NCBI RefSeq assembly: GCF_000384375.1
Contig: NZ_ARVX01000001.1
Span: 1,240,001 to 1,304,000 of the forward strand
From: Methylotenera versatilis 79
Lineage (GTDB): Bacteria; Pseudomonadota; Gammaproteobacteria; Burkholderiales; Methylophilaceae
Direction: 5' to 3'
DNA: 64,000 bases
Shown here one piece after another: positions 27,816-37,042 of the stretch. The notes under the pieces were generated by a model. It was not told where the DNA came from and ran no database searches. It worked only from the letters and a program-made list of their open reading frames with translations. The position numbers and the translations under genes were made by a program. Position 1 is the first letter of the stretch. Every line of letters begins with the position of its first letter.

Positions 27816-28511
27816 ATGCATGTATTTTTGCGTCACAAAGCAGGTTTTTTTTTAATGGCTTGCCTTGCATTCAGTTTGGCTTTTCCGCTACCTAGCGTGG
27901 CAGCTGAGAAAAAAGACAAAGCCGCCAAACGTGCAGCGTTGATGATGCAAAAACTGAAGCAGGATATGGAAGTTGAAAAAGCCAGTATGCAAACGCAGTT
28001 TGATGTGCAAAAAAAAGTCTTAGAAGATCAGTTGTTGGCGAAAGATGACGCGCTAAAAAAATCCGATGGCGCATTATTAGCGGCTGAAAGTAAAGTCAAA
28101 AATTTGGGCACGCAATTGAAAAAAACCACGGATGAAAAAGTGGTTGTTGAAACAAAACTGGCAGATACGCAAAGTAAATTAGATGTCACCCAAAGTAACT
28201 TAACCAATTTACAAGCGCAAAATACACAGGCGCTGGCCGATTTAAAATTCAATGATAATCAGCGTAAAACTTTATCGACTAATCTGGCAGATGCCACTAA
28301 ACAGTTAAATACATGTGCTGCCAAGAATATTAAGTTACATCAATTTGGTTCTGAATTGATTCAAATTTATGACAAGCCTAGTCAGTACCAAGCGGTCATG
28401 CGTAAAGAGCAGTTTTTTCAGTTAAAACGTGTGGAACTGGAAAATATACTGCAAAATCAACAAGATAAATTGGATGAAGAACGTTTTTCAGCTAAACAGT
28501 CGGTTAACTAA
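27816..28511 (+). CDS. Periplasmic coiled-coil protein of unknown function
   Basis: A 231-residue protein with a signal peptide (about 1-29, ending VAA) and almost continuous heptad-type helix (about 35-170) rich in Lys, Asp, Gln and Leu. The C-terminal part (about 175-225) has FGSELIQIYDKPSQY, a motif I do not recognise from a named family. No enzyme signature is present. It closes the TonB/porin gene group and may be a scaffold between the inner and outer membrane parts. Confidence 0.65.
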   Translation: MHVFLRHKAGFFLMACLAFSLAFPLPSVAAEKKDKAAKRAALMMQKLKQDMEVEKASMQTQFDVQKKVLEDQLLAKDDALKKSDGALLAAESKVKNLGTQLKKTTDEKVVVETKLADTQSKLDVTQSNLTNLQAQNTQALADLKFNDNQRKTLSTNLADATKQLNTCAAKNIKLHQFGSELIQIYDKPSQYQAVMRKEQFFQLKRVELENILQNQQDKLDEERFSAKQSVN

Positions 28512-28607
28512 TTCCATCATAATGGCGGCAATATCTATCAAATATGACAACGAAATAAAATCGTCATAATCCTTGCGTAACATGTTTGTTTTCATTGTGA
28601 GCCAAAC

Positions 28608-29279
28608 ATGACATTCGACCGTGCAGTGCTTGCGAGAGCGCTACCCTTTGCTGTTTATATTCTGTTTTTAGCCCTGAATCAGCCGCTTAGCCAATTATGT
28701 GACTGGTTAAACGTTGATGTGAAATGGCTATATATCTTAAGAATCGCTGTGGTTGCAGCATTGCTGCTTTATTTCTGGCGCGATTACGCCGAATTAAAAC
28801 GTAAACCTGTCCGTTCAGACTTTTTATACGCGGGTATTGCTGGCTTATTGGTGCTTGTCATTTGGATATTCCCTTACCCCGATTGGCTAGGCGGCGGTGA
28901 CACGCAAGGGTTTAATCCGCTACAAAACGAAACTGAATTAACCGCTTTGTTTTGGATGTCTACTCGTATTATGGGTGCGGCTTTATTGGTACCAGTGATG
29001 GAAGAGTTATTTTGGCGCTCTTTTGTGATGCGCTGGTTTGATAAAGCAGATTTTTTAAAAGTATTGCCAGAAAAAATATCAGGTTACGCTTATGTGGGCA
29101 GTGCATGCTTATTTGCACTAGAGCATCATCTATGGCTGGCAGGATTGTTTGCAGGATTGGTCTATGGTGAACTGTATAAAACCTACAGAAATTTATGGAT
29201 ACCTATTTTCGCGCATGCTGTCACCAATGGTTTGCTAGGTATTTGGATTGTGTTTACGGGTAATTGGCAGTACTGGTAA
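28608..29279 (+). CDS. CPBP/CAAX-type intramembrane protease, exosortase-associated
   Basis: A 223-residue protein with about six membrane helices and the CPBP signatures: Glu-Glu at 132-133 (PVMEELFWRSF), the His pair at 173-174 (LEHHLW) and His203 (FAHAVTNG). These residues form the metal-dependent active site of ABI/Rce1-type proteases. A CAAX-protease-related subfamily is regularly found in exosortase clusters, where its substrate is unknown. The stop overlaps the start of epsL (TAATG), which ties it to the eps genes and marks the left edge of the cluster. Confidence 0.85.
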   Translation: MTFDRAVLARALPFAVYILFLALNQPLSQLCDWLNVDVKWLYILRIAVVAALLLYFWRDYAELKRKPVRSDFLYAGIAGLLVLVIWIFPYPDWLGGGDTQGFNPLQNETELTALFWMSTRIMGAALLVPVMEELFWRSFVMRWFDKADFLKVLPEKISGYAYVGSACLFALEHHLWLAGLFAGLVYGELYKTYRNLWIPIFAHAVTNGLLGIWIVFTGNWQYW

Positions 29280-30493
29280 TGCGACAAAGTCATCTTAAAA
29301 AAACAGCCGTTTTGGGTCTGCTGTGCTTTGCTTCGTATGCAAATGCAGAGGGCATTATCGACATTAAGCCCTACATCAGCCCATCTATCACATATGACGA
29401 TAACGTATTTCGCTTTTCATCTGAAGCGAGTGCCAATGCGGCATTCGGCTCACCTGAAATGTCTGACGTGATTAAGCGGCTGGATTTTGGTACTGATGTA
29501 AATTTGAGATTAAGTCGGCAACTAGTTAATTTAAATGTCGCTATCAGCGATAGTAAATACAACCGATTCGACCTGCTGGATAACACGGCTAAATCCTATG
29601 GATTATCTTGGAGCTGGCGATTAGGTAATGATGTTTATGGCACGTTGAGCAAAAGCAAAAGTGAATCGATAGCCGGTTTTAACGAGATTAGAAATCCTGT
29701 CAAAAATACCAGAATAGTCGATAGGCAATCAGCGAGTGCGAACTGGAGTTTTCATCCAGATTGGGCGGTATTCATTTCGCAGGAACGTGTGGACACTGAA
29801 AATGAAATCGTTACTTTTCAACCATTGGATCGTGAGGATGTGATTACTGAAAGTGGTTTGCGTTATCAAAATCCACTCGGTACGCAACTTAGCTTATCTT
29901 ATCGTTTGATTGAATCAGATAACCCCAATAGAACAGGTTTTTCTGCATTCTTTTTTGGCAATGAAAGCAGACAAAAATCGCTCATTGCCACAGCAGCATG
30001 GCTGCCAAGTCCTAAAACCAGAATCAGTACGCGATTATCGCAAGTGAGTATTGATTATAAAAATAGACCGCAACGCACGTTTTCTGGCTTTAACCAGCGT
30101 TGGGATATTAGCCATGCACTCACTGCAAAAATCAACCTGAATGCTGCCGCTTATAAAGAAGTGTCGCCTATCGATGATATCGCATCGACTTACGTAGAAA
30201 TCACTGGTGCCAGTTTTAACCCTGTGTGGAATCTGACCAGCAAGCTAGCCCTGCGAGCAGGGTTTAGTTATGAAGATAGAGATTATTTGGGAAGCGCAGT
30301 CGGTGCAGGAATTTTCTTTCTAGGCGATAGACGCAGTGATACTTCTAAAGTTGCCAGCTTGGGCTTAATTTATTCGCCCACTGAAAAATCGTTGCTGCAA
30401 TTGCAGTATCAAGGCGAAGATCGCGATTCCACTGCCGATATTCAAAGTTATCGATTTAATTCAATCAGCCTTACTGGTCGATATAGTTTTTAG
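29279..30493 (+). CDS. epsL: EpsL, outer-membrane beta-barrel of the eps cluster
   Basis: A 404-residue exported barrel protein: signal peptide (about 1-24, ending NAEG), then alternating strands to the C-terminal RYSF, an aromatic end typical of barrels. It fits the EpsL family, an outer-membrane protein of exosortase B/polysaccharide clusters. ATG 29279 is chosen because it overlaps the upstream stop and gives a normal signal peptide; TTG 29264 is also in frame. It may form the exit channel or a matrix-binding pore for the polysaccharide. Confidence 0.8.
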   Translation: MRQSHLKKTAVLGLLCFASYANAEGIIDIKPYISPSITYDDNVFRFSSEASANAAFGSPEMSDVIKRLDFGTDVNLRLSRQLVNLNVAISDSKYNRFDLLDNTAKSYGLSWSWRLGNDVYGTLSKSKSESIAGFNEIRNPVKNTRIVDRQSASANWSFHPDWAVFISQERVDTENEIVTFQPLDREDVITESGLRYQNPLGTQLSLSYRLIESDNPNRTGFSAFFFGNESRQKSLIATAAWLPSPKTRISTRLSQVSIDYKNRPQRTFSGFNQRWDISHALTAKINLNAAAYKEVSPIDDIASTYVEITGASFNPVWNLTSKLALRAGFSYEDRDYLGSAVGAGIFFLGDRRSDTSKVASLGLIYSPTEKSLLQLQYQGEDRDSTADIQSYRFNSISLTGRYSF

Positions 30494-30704
30494 ACTGCTC
30501 ATTTTCAGTGTCGATCTATGCCTCGTTTAAATTGCATACCATTTCAAGTATTTAGGAAAAATCTGTTAATAAACTAGTGGGAAAATTTCGGTTGGTGACT
30601 AGTAACATTGCTGTCATAAAATCGACTTAATTCTGACGTATTAAATACATATACTTCAACCTAATTATTAGATTGATTAAGTTAATTTGGATAGAAAGAA
30701 AAGT
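30494..30704. promoter_or_regulatory. Upstream region of epsD with two ACTAGT sites
   Basis: This 211-bp gap holds ACTAGT at 30573-30578 and 30598-30603, 25 bases apart (about two and a half DNA turns). The second reads GACTAGT, sharing the GACTA half-site of the dyads near epsA. It is the most likely main promoter region of the eps operon that follows. Confidence 0.4.
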
Positions 30705-31754
30705 ATGATTTTTACAAATAAATGGTTGTTATCGTTAGTGATTATATCGGCGTTCACGCTGGCATCTTGTGGCAAAAAAGATCAGGCGGAGTCAGCTAAG
30801 GCAGATACGCAAGTGGTTGCCAAAGTGAACAACGATGAAATTTCGATTCATCAAATTAACTTTCAATTAGGGCGCTTAGCACAAAGCGGACAAAAGCCAT
30901 TAAACGAAGCACAAAGTAAAGAAGCCGCTAAACAAATATTAACGCGTTTGGTGGATCAACAATTATTAAAACAGCAAGCGATTGAAGCAAAGCTTGACCG
31001 TGATCCTAGAATTTTACAAGTCATCGAAACTTCAAAAAGTGAAATCTTAGCGCAGGCTTATTTAGAGCAATTATTGTCAAAAGCCACTAAACCAACGACC
31101 GCGCAGATTGATACTTTTTATAAAGAAAATCCTGCTTTATTTGTAAATAGACGCGTGTTCCGTTTGCAGGAATTAGCGGTGAATGTGCCAAAAGATAAGT
31201 ATGCTGAAGTTGAAGAGAATGCAAAAAAATTAAAAAATATTAACGAAGTTGCAGCATGGTTAAAAACGCAAAACTATCCATTTAATGCCAACAGCAACGT
31301 GCGTGCGGCGGAGCAATTGCCGTTAGATTTTCTGAAGCAGATTCAACCGTTAAAAGATGGTGAGATTGTGATTGTGCAAACTAATCAATCCATCAATATT
31401 GTACATATCGCTGCATCACAATCTATGCCGATTGCGCGTGACAAAGCGACGCCAATTATTGAGCAGTATTTCTTGAATCAAAGTAAATCGGCTTTGGCGA
31501 AAAAAGAAATGGCAACTTTAACTGAAAAAGCCAAGATCGAATTTGTGGGCGCCTTTGCGGATATGAAAAAAGGGCAACCAGCCGCACCAGTCGCCATCAA
31601 AAAATCTGACACGCAATCAAGTACTGAAAGTAACGGCGTAGTAACAAACGAAGCGCCAAAAAGTACACAGCAAGTAGCTAAGACAGCAGAAGCGGATAAA
31701 AGTAAATCTACTTCTACACAATCCAATATGGATAAAGGTTTGGCGGGCTTTTAG
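30705..31754 (+). CDS. epsD: EpsD-type peptidyl-prolyl isomerase lipoprotein
   Basis: A 349-residue lipoprotein with lipobox LASC (Cys22), a SurA-like helical region (about 35-140) and a parvulin-like PPIase region (about 145-260). The tail is Ser/Lys/Thr-rich. It matches the EpsD family of methanolan-type clusters, thought to help fold periplasmic or outer-membrane parts of the export machine. ATG 30705 is preferred over TTG 30687 because it gives a normal lipoprotein signal. Confidence 0.85.
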   Translation: MIFTNKWLLSLVIISAFTLASCGKKDQAESAKADTQVVAKVNNDEISIHQINFQLGRLAQSGQKPLNEAQSKEAAKQILTRLVDQQLLKQQAIEAKLDRDPRILQVIETSKSEILAQAYLEQLLSKATKPTTAQIDTFYKENPALFVNRRVFRLQELAVNVPKDKYAEVEENAKKLKNINEVAAWLKTQNYPFNANSNVRAAEQLPLDFLKQIQPLKDGEIVIVQTNQSINIVHIAASQSMPIARDKATPIIEQYFLNQSKSALAKKEMATLTEKAKIEFVGAFADMKKGQPAAPVAIKKSDTQSSTESNGVVTNEAPKSTQQVAKTAEADKSKSTSTQSNMDKGLAGF

Positions 31755-31854
31755 AACTTAAACGAGTAAGCGATTAATTATTGGGCCATAAAATTGGTTA
31801 AGTATAAAAGCCCTCGAATTTATAAGCCTAAATAGACATAGCAAAGGTAATGAT

Positions 31855-32946
31855 TTGAAACGGATAATTTTAAGTTGGCTAAGTTTAGCGTTGAGCGGCA
31901 TATTGCTGTTGCTGACAAGCACAATTGGCATGGCCGAAGAGAGCAAAAACGAGCCTATCAAGGGCGAAGTGAATCGTGAATATAATTTGGGCGCTGGTGA
32001 TTTGGTTCGAATCAACGTCTACGGCAATCAAGATTTACTCACTGAAGCGAGGCTTTCAGCTACAGGCTCTATCACTTTTCCTTTAGTTGGCGAGGTGGTT
32101 TTGGGCGGCTTAAGCCCGACTTTATCTGAAAAGAAGCTAGCCGATTTATTGGAAAAAGGCGGCTTTGTTAAAAAGGCACAAGTTAACTTGGTTGTGTTGC
32201 AATTTCAAAGCCAATATATCTCGGTTTTGGGTGATGTTTACAAGCCAGGAAAATACTCTTTAGATAGACCAAGCACGCTTTCTGATGTGTTGGCAATGGC
32301 AGGCGGCACAACGCCGAACGGCTCTGATTTGATTAGCTTGATTCGTATCACAGAAGGCAAAACCACTAAGCAAACTTATGATTTAAGAGATTTAATCAAT
32401 AAGGAAGATCCAGCCAGCAATCCGCAATTGCAACGCGATGACATTGTTTATGTGAATGCGCGTGAAGTATCTGTATTAGGTCAAGTGAATCGTCCTGGCA
32501 AATATTCAGTCGCCAGCGGCGTGCGCACCGTTATCGACTTTTTGTCGCAAGCGGGCGGTGTTTCGGCTGGGGGCGCGGATAGCATCATTATTATTACCAA
32601 GCGCGATGGAAAAACAGAAAAACGTGAGATTGATATTGATCAACTGTATCGCAAAGGTGATACCTCAGCGAATTTTGAATTGGCTGATGGCGATTCTATT
32701 TACGTGCCGAGAACTTCTGTTTTCTACATTTATGGTGAAGTGCAGCGCCCGGGTGCCTTTAGGTTAGAGCGCAATATGAATATCGCACAAGCCTTATCTA
32801 CTGGCGGTGGTTTGTCGCCACGAGGCACAGAACGTGGCATTAAAGTTAAACGTAATGTAGATGGAAAGCTTAAAACGCTGGATGCATCAGCGGGCGATTT
32901 ATTAAAACCAGACGATATTGTCGTGGTGAGTGAAAGTTTGTTTTAA
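31855..32946 (+). CDS. epsE: EpsE, polysaccharide export outer-membrane protein (Wza type)
   Basis: A 363-residue exported protein with a signal peptide (about 1-27), a Poly_export domain (about 40-120, with YNLGAGDLVRINVYG) and three SLBB repeats marked by PGKYSLDRPSTL, PGKYSVASG and PGAFRLERN. It forms the export channel through the periplasm and outer membrane. It starts with TTG at 31855, preceded by AAAGG at a good distance. No lipobox Cys is present at the signal end, unlike E. coli Wza. Confidence 0.92.
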   Translation: MKRIILSWLSLALSGILLLLTSTIGMAEESKNEPIKGEVNREYNLGAGDLVRINVYGNQDLLTEARLSATGSITFPLVGEVVLGGLSPTLSEKKLADLLEKGGFVKKAQVNLVVLQFQSQYISVLGDVYKPGKYSLDRPSTLSDVLAMAGGTTPNGSDLISLIRITEGKTTKQTYDLRDLINKEDPASNPQLQRDDIVYVNAREVSVLGQVNRPGKYSVASGVRTVIDFLSQAGGVSAGGADSIIIITKRDGKTEKREIDIDQLYRKGDTSANFELADGDSIYVPRTSVFYIYGEVQRPGAFRLERNMNIAQALSTGGGLSPRGTERGIKVKRNVDGKLKTLDASAGDLLKPDDIVVVSESLF

Positions 32947-33001
32947 CGCTTAATTAAACCGTTAAAAGAAATCAATTAATCCAGAAATGAAGCGATAACA
33001 C

Positions 33002-34447
33002 ATGAGTTTTTCACAATTATTATCCATATTATTGGCGCGCAAATGGATATTTGTTTGGGTATTTTCAATCACTGTTTTGGTGACGACAGTCGTGAGTTTT
33101 TTACTGCCAAAAACTTACAGCGCAACGGCATCTTTGGTGCTTAACTCAAAAGGCGCAGACCCGGTAACAGGGTTTATGTTGCCAGCGACTTTAATGCCCG
33201 GCTACATTGCGACACAAGTAGATATTATACAAAGCCGTAATGTGGCGTTAAAAGTGGTGGATAAATTAGGCATTGCCAACAATGCAACGGCAAAAGCGCA
33301 GTTTGAGAAAGCCACACAAGGTGAGGGCGATATTCGACATTGGTTTGCTGATCAATTTATAGAGAATCTGGAAGTGAATCCATCTCTACAAAGTAGTGTC
33401 ATTGAAGTGAGTTATAGAGGTGCAGACCCACAATTTTCTGCCGCGATGGCTAACGCTTTTGCCGAAGCTTATATTGATACCAGCTTGCAATTAAAGATTG
33501 AGCCAGCCAAACAAGCGGCGCTTTGGTTTGATCAGCAAATAAAAGGTTTGCGTCAAAATGTTGAGCAGGCGCAGACAAAATTATCTGCGTATCAACAAGA
33601 AAACGGCATTGCTTTTGCGGATGAACGTTTAGATACGGAAGCGGCGCGTTTAGGCGAATTATCTAGCCAATTGGTTGCAGCGCAAGCGCAGACTTTTGAC
33701 AGTAACTCGCGTCAAAACCAATTAAAACGCGGTAATGCGGGTGAGTCACCAGAGATTTTATCTAACTCATTGATTCAAGGATTAAAGTCTCAACTCGCAC
33801 AGGCTGAAACAAAGTTATCGGATGTATCGCAACGACTAGGCGTGAATCATCCACAATATCAAGCAGTAGTCGCAGAAGTGAGTAATTTAAGAAGCTTAAT
33901 CAGTGTTGAGACGGCAAAAACCAGCAGTAGTGTCGGTCAGACTGCGCGCGTTTCACAACAAAGAGAAGGTGAAATTAAGGCTTCTTTAGCACAGCAAAAA
34001 GAACGAGTGCTTAAGTTAAAAGATCAGCATGATCAAATGGCCGTATTGGTGCGTGAGGTGGAAAGTGCGCAACGTATGTATGACAACGCCTTGCTAAGAT
34101 TCGGCCAAACTAATATGGAAAGTCAATCGGGCCAAACCGATGTTTCTATCTTGAATCCAGCCACGCCGCCCATCAAACATTCAAGCCCGAAAATTACCAT
34201 CAATATTGTGCTATCGATTTTGTTGGGCTCGTTATTGGCGGTAGGTTTTGCAATCGCCGCAGAAATGCTGGATAGACGCGTGAGAATTGCAGAGGATTTA
34301 GTGCAATTGCTAGGTTTGCCAGTGTTGGGCGTTATTAGTCAAAACCAGAAAAAAGCCGCAGGATTTTTAACTACGTTGCATGAATTTTTTAGCAAGAAAA
34401 ATAAAGTTAAAAATACAAATCCCACTCATCCATTTTTCGTGAAATGA
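33002..34447 (+). CDS. epsF: EpsF, chain-length determinant (Wzz/PCP family)
   Basis: A 481-residue inner-membrane protein with two membrane helices (about 14-36 and 395-417) enclosing a Wzz N-domain and a long periplasmic coiled coil (about 180-380). The second helix is preceded by the Pro-rich motif NPATPPIKHSSPK. It matches the EpsF family and sets polymer length together with the BY-kinase-like EpsG. The kinase is encoded four bases downstream as a separate protein. The coiled coil carries a Leu/Gln pattern typical of the family. Confidence 0.9.
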   Translation: MSFSQLLSILLARKWIFVWVFSITVLVTTVVSFLLPKTYSATASLVLNSKGADPVTGFMLPATLMPGYIATQVDIIQSRNVALKVVDKLGIANNATAKAQFEKATQGEGDIRHWFADQFIENLEVNPSLQSSVIEVSYRGADPQFSAAMANAFAEAYIDTSLQLKIEPAKQAALWFDQQIKGLRQNVEQAQTKLSAYQQENGIAFADERLDTEAARLGELSSQLVAAQAQTFDSNSRQNQLKRGNAGESPEILSNSLIQGLKSQLAQAETKLSDVSQRLGVNHPQYQAVVAEVSNLRSLISVETAKTSSSVGQTARVSQQREGEIKASLAQQKERVLKLKDQHDQMAVLVREVESAQRMYDNALLRFGQTNMESQSGQTDVSILNPATPPIKHSSPKITINIVLSILLGSLLAVGFAIAAEMLDRRVRIAEDLVQLLGLPVLGVISQNQKKAAGFLTTLHEFFSKKNKVKNTNPTHPFFVK

Positions 34448-34451
34448 ATGT

Positions 34452-35405
34452 ATGAACGCTGAATTAAAAAACTTGCATGACCACAATAATCATGACCAAA
34501 GCAATCTTGACCAAGATCCTATTGAAAGTAATGTAAATCCAAACGGTATGAAAAACTTGTCTGTTACTGAACCCTTAGATTCCAAGAAAATTGGTGATGC
34601 CTTGATTGCGCATGCAAAGTTAAACGCCAATGATGTTGAGCGGATTTTACACTTGCAAAAAGATAAGAAAATACTGTTTGGCGAAGCGGCTAAAAATCTG
34701 GGTTTAGTGACGACGGCAGATATTGAACATGTGTTGGCGCAACAATTTAACTATCCTTATATCCGTGAAACGAATTCAAGCATTAGCAAATTGTTAACTG
34801 CAGCGCATACGCCGTTTACCACGGAAGTAGAGAGTTTGCGCAGTTTAAGAGGCCAGTTGATGATGCGCTGGTTTAATCAAGGACATAAAACCTTGGCAAT
34901 CGCGTCATCTAACAGTGATGAAAATGCGCATTTGATTGCTGCCAATTTAGCGATTACTTTTTCGCAACTGAATAAAAAAACTTTATTGATTGATGCGAAT
35001 TTACGCCAACCCAATCAGCATCAATTATTTGGTATCGATTCAAAATTAGGGTTAACCAATATATTGGGTAACCAACAAGGCAGTTATGAGTTAACGCGTC
35101 AAAAGTCATTGCCTAATTTAGCAGTATTGAGCGCAGGTACGGAAGTGCCTAACCCGCAAGAGTTGCTGAGTTTAGACGCATTTTCAAGCTTGTTAACGGA
35201 TTTAGAAAACATCTACGACATCATTTTAATCGATACCACACCGTTAAGTTTAGGTTCAGATATGTTGTCGGTGGTTTCTAAAACTAAAGCGGCCATTATT
35301 GTGGCGCGTAAAGATTACACGATGGCAGCCGATTTGCAGTTATTGAATGCGCAACTAAGCACCACTGGCGCCAAGGTGATTGGCAGTATTCTTCAGGAGT
35401 TTTAA
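34452..35405 (+). CDS. epsG: EpsG, BY-kinase-like protein with a lost Walker A motif
   Basis: A 317-residue protein of the chain-length-determinant tyrosine kinase type. Residues about 45-110 match the N-terminal type II secretion E-like domain seen in some EpsG proteins. The ATPase fold follows. Walker A' (LLIDANLRQP) and Walker B (IILIDTTP) are present. The P-loop position reads ASSNSDENAHLI (residues 151-162), with no GxGK[ST] or its usual GRS variant, so ATP binding is probably lost. There is also no Tyr-rich tail. The frame is intact, so this is not simple decay. It may act as a scaffold for EpsF. Confidence 0.85.
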   Translation: MNAELKNLHDHNNHDQSNLDQDPIESNVNPNGMKNLSVTEPLDSKKIGDALIAHAKLNANDVERILHLQKDKKILFGEAAKNLGLVTTADIEHVLAQQFNYPYIRETNSSISKLLTAAHTPFTTEVESLRSLRGQLMMRWFNQGHKTLAIASSNSDENAHLIAANLAITFSQLNKKTLLIDANLRQPNQHQLFGIDSKLGLTNILGNQQGSYELTRQKSLPNLAVLSAGTEVPNPQELLSLDAFSSLLTDLENIYDIILIDTTPLSLGSDMLSVVSKTKAAIIVARKDYTMAADLQLLNAQLSTTGAKVIGSILQEF

Positions 35406-36296
35406 GTGTTAAGTCCTGCACTCAATTTCGGAAGAAACAAGCTTGGCCAAAACAAGCTGCCTGAGCCGCTAATCAAATGGATGCCGGTTATTGTCGGCTT
35501 ACTGACGCTGTACATTCCAACTTATTATGGATTGTCGCAAACGCTTTGGCAGCAAACCGATCAAGCGCATGGGCCGATTGTGCTGCTGGTTGTTTTATAT
35601 CTTCTTTGGCAGGCGCGGGCGTCATTCATTCATTTTAACGCCAGTCGCGCCAAGCCAATACTCGGTTGGATTTCACTCATTTTTGGCTTGCTCTGTTACG
35701 TCGTTGGGCGTTCACAAGATATCATGATGTTAGATATCGGCTCACAGATTCCTGTGCTGGCTGGCTTGTTTCTACTCACATCTGGCATGCCAGCTTTAAG
35801 AGCCGCTTGGTTTCCACTATTTTTTATTATATTCATGCTGCCGTTGCCGTTAGACAGCATCACCATGCCGATGAAAATGGCGGTTTCTTACGTCACTGAA
35901 CATGTTTTATTTTGGTTCGATTATCCCATTGCACGTTCTGGCGTTATTTTATATATCGGCCAATATCAGTTATTGGTAGCAGATGCATGCGCTGGCATGC
36001 ATACGCTTATTTCGCTGGAAGCGCTGGGTTTGCTTTACTTGAATTTAGTCAAACATGATTCGCTTTTGCGCAATGTGACATTGGCGATTTTGATTATCCC
36101 CATTTCATTTACAGCCAATGTGGTGCGCGTTATCGCATTAACGCTGATCACTTATTACTTTGGCGATGAAGTCGGGCAAGGCTTTGTGCATGGTTTTGCG
36201 GGTATGTTTCTTTTTGTTATCGCGCTGATTTTTATTATGAGTGTGGATTCTGGCCTGCAATATTTGGTTAAGTTTAGGCAGAAAAATCGGCTATGA
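35406..36296 (+). CDS. xrtB: Exosortase B (XrtB)
   Basis: A 296-residue membrane protein with about eight helices and the exosortase triad: Cys195 in ADACAGMHTL, Arg241 in ANVVRVIAL and His262 in FVHGFAG. It cleaves PEP-CTERM tails and is thought to transfer the protein to an acceptor, in the manner of sortase. It starts with GTG one base after the EpsG stop. EpsI follows with a four-base overlap. Probable substrates in the window are the PEP-CTERM proteins at 7746 and 49330. Confidence 0.95.
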   Translation: MLSPALNFGRNKLGQNKLPEPLIKWMPVIVGLLTLYIPTYYGLSQTLWQQTDQAHGPIVLLVVLYLLWQARASFIHFNASRAKPILGWISLIFGLLCYVVGRSQDIMMLDIGSQIPVLAGLFLLTSGMPALRAAWFPLFFIIFMLPLPLDSITMPMKMAVSYVTEHVLFWFDYPIARSGVILYIGQYQLLVADACAGMHTLISLEALGLLYLNLVKHDSLLRNVTLAILIIPISFTANVVRVIALTLITYYFGDEVGQGFVHGFAGMFLFVIALIFIMSVDSGLQYLVKFRQKNRL

Positions 36297-37006
36297 AAAC
36301 TAAACTTAGTTACATCACACTTGGGCTGATGGTTCTGGCTTCTATTTTGGGCATGACGTTGCGGCCAACACATAAGATGGCCAGTGAAAACGCCAAAATC
36401 CAATTAGAACAATTAATCCCGCACAACTTTGCCAATTGGCACATGGAAGATGCGGTCGCACAACTGGTGAATCCACAAACGGAAGCGGCAATTAATCAGA
36501 TATATGCACAAACTTTATCACGCACCTATGTGAACGATAAAGGCGAAAGAATCATGCTGTCGATTGCTTATGGCGAAGACCAAAGCGATAGCGTGGGCGC
36601 GCATTTACCAGAAGGTTGCTATGGCGGACAAGGATTCACTATCTCAAATATTGCGCGAACGCATTTAAGTACGCCATCAAGCTCAACCGCGCCTAGAAGT
36701 GAGATTCCAGTCACCAGATTAATGGCAGTAAAAGGTAACCGTATCGAGCCGATTACCTATTTTCTCAGAACAGGCCATGAAGTTGCCTATCCAGATTGGG
36801 ATACCAAATTAGTAAAAATGAAATATGCGCTGCAAGGCAGCATTCCCGATGGTTTGCTGGTGCGTGTGTCTAACTTGGTGGAATCCAACGATTATGCGGA
36901 ATCGACACGTGCCTATGCATTACAAGCACAATTTATCGCAGAGATGCTAAAAGCGCTTTCACCCAGCTACCAATTGCAAATGGTCGGCGATAGTACCAAG
37001 CGCTAG
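36293..37006 (+). CDS. epsI: EpsI, exosortase B-associated protein
   Basis: A 237-residue protein with an N-terminal membrane helix (about 5-25) and a periplasmic domain that contains LPEGCYGGQGFT and a conserved DxKLVKMKY-like stretch. It matches the EpsI family (DUF3485), always found next to or fused with exosortases. Its Cys in PEGCY is conserved in the family as I recall. Overlap with xrtB implies coupled translation and a shared complex. The molecular role is unknown. Confidence 0.9.
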   Translation: MKTKLSYITLGLMVLASILGMTLRPTHKMASENAKIQLEQLIPHNFANWHMEDAVAQLVNPQTEAAINQIYAQTLSRTYVNDKGERIMLSIAYGEDQSDSVGAHLPEGCYGGQGFTISNIARTHLSTPSSSTAPRSEIPVTRLMAVKGNRIEPITYFLRTGHEVAYPDWDTKLVKMKYALQGSIPDGLLVRVSNLVESNDYAESTRAYALQAQFIAEMLKALSPSYQLQMVGDSTKR

Positions 37007-37042
37007 TATTGCTATGTCAATTTTTATTTCCAGTAGCTTACA

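Noticed and set aside
28541-28570. Inverted repeat TATGAC...GTCATA after the coiled-coil gene
   Set aside because: The stem is bulged and no T-run follows, so it was not called a terminator.
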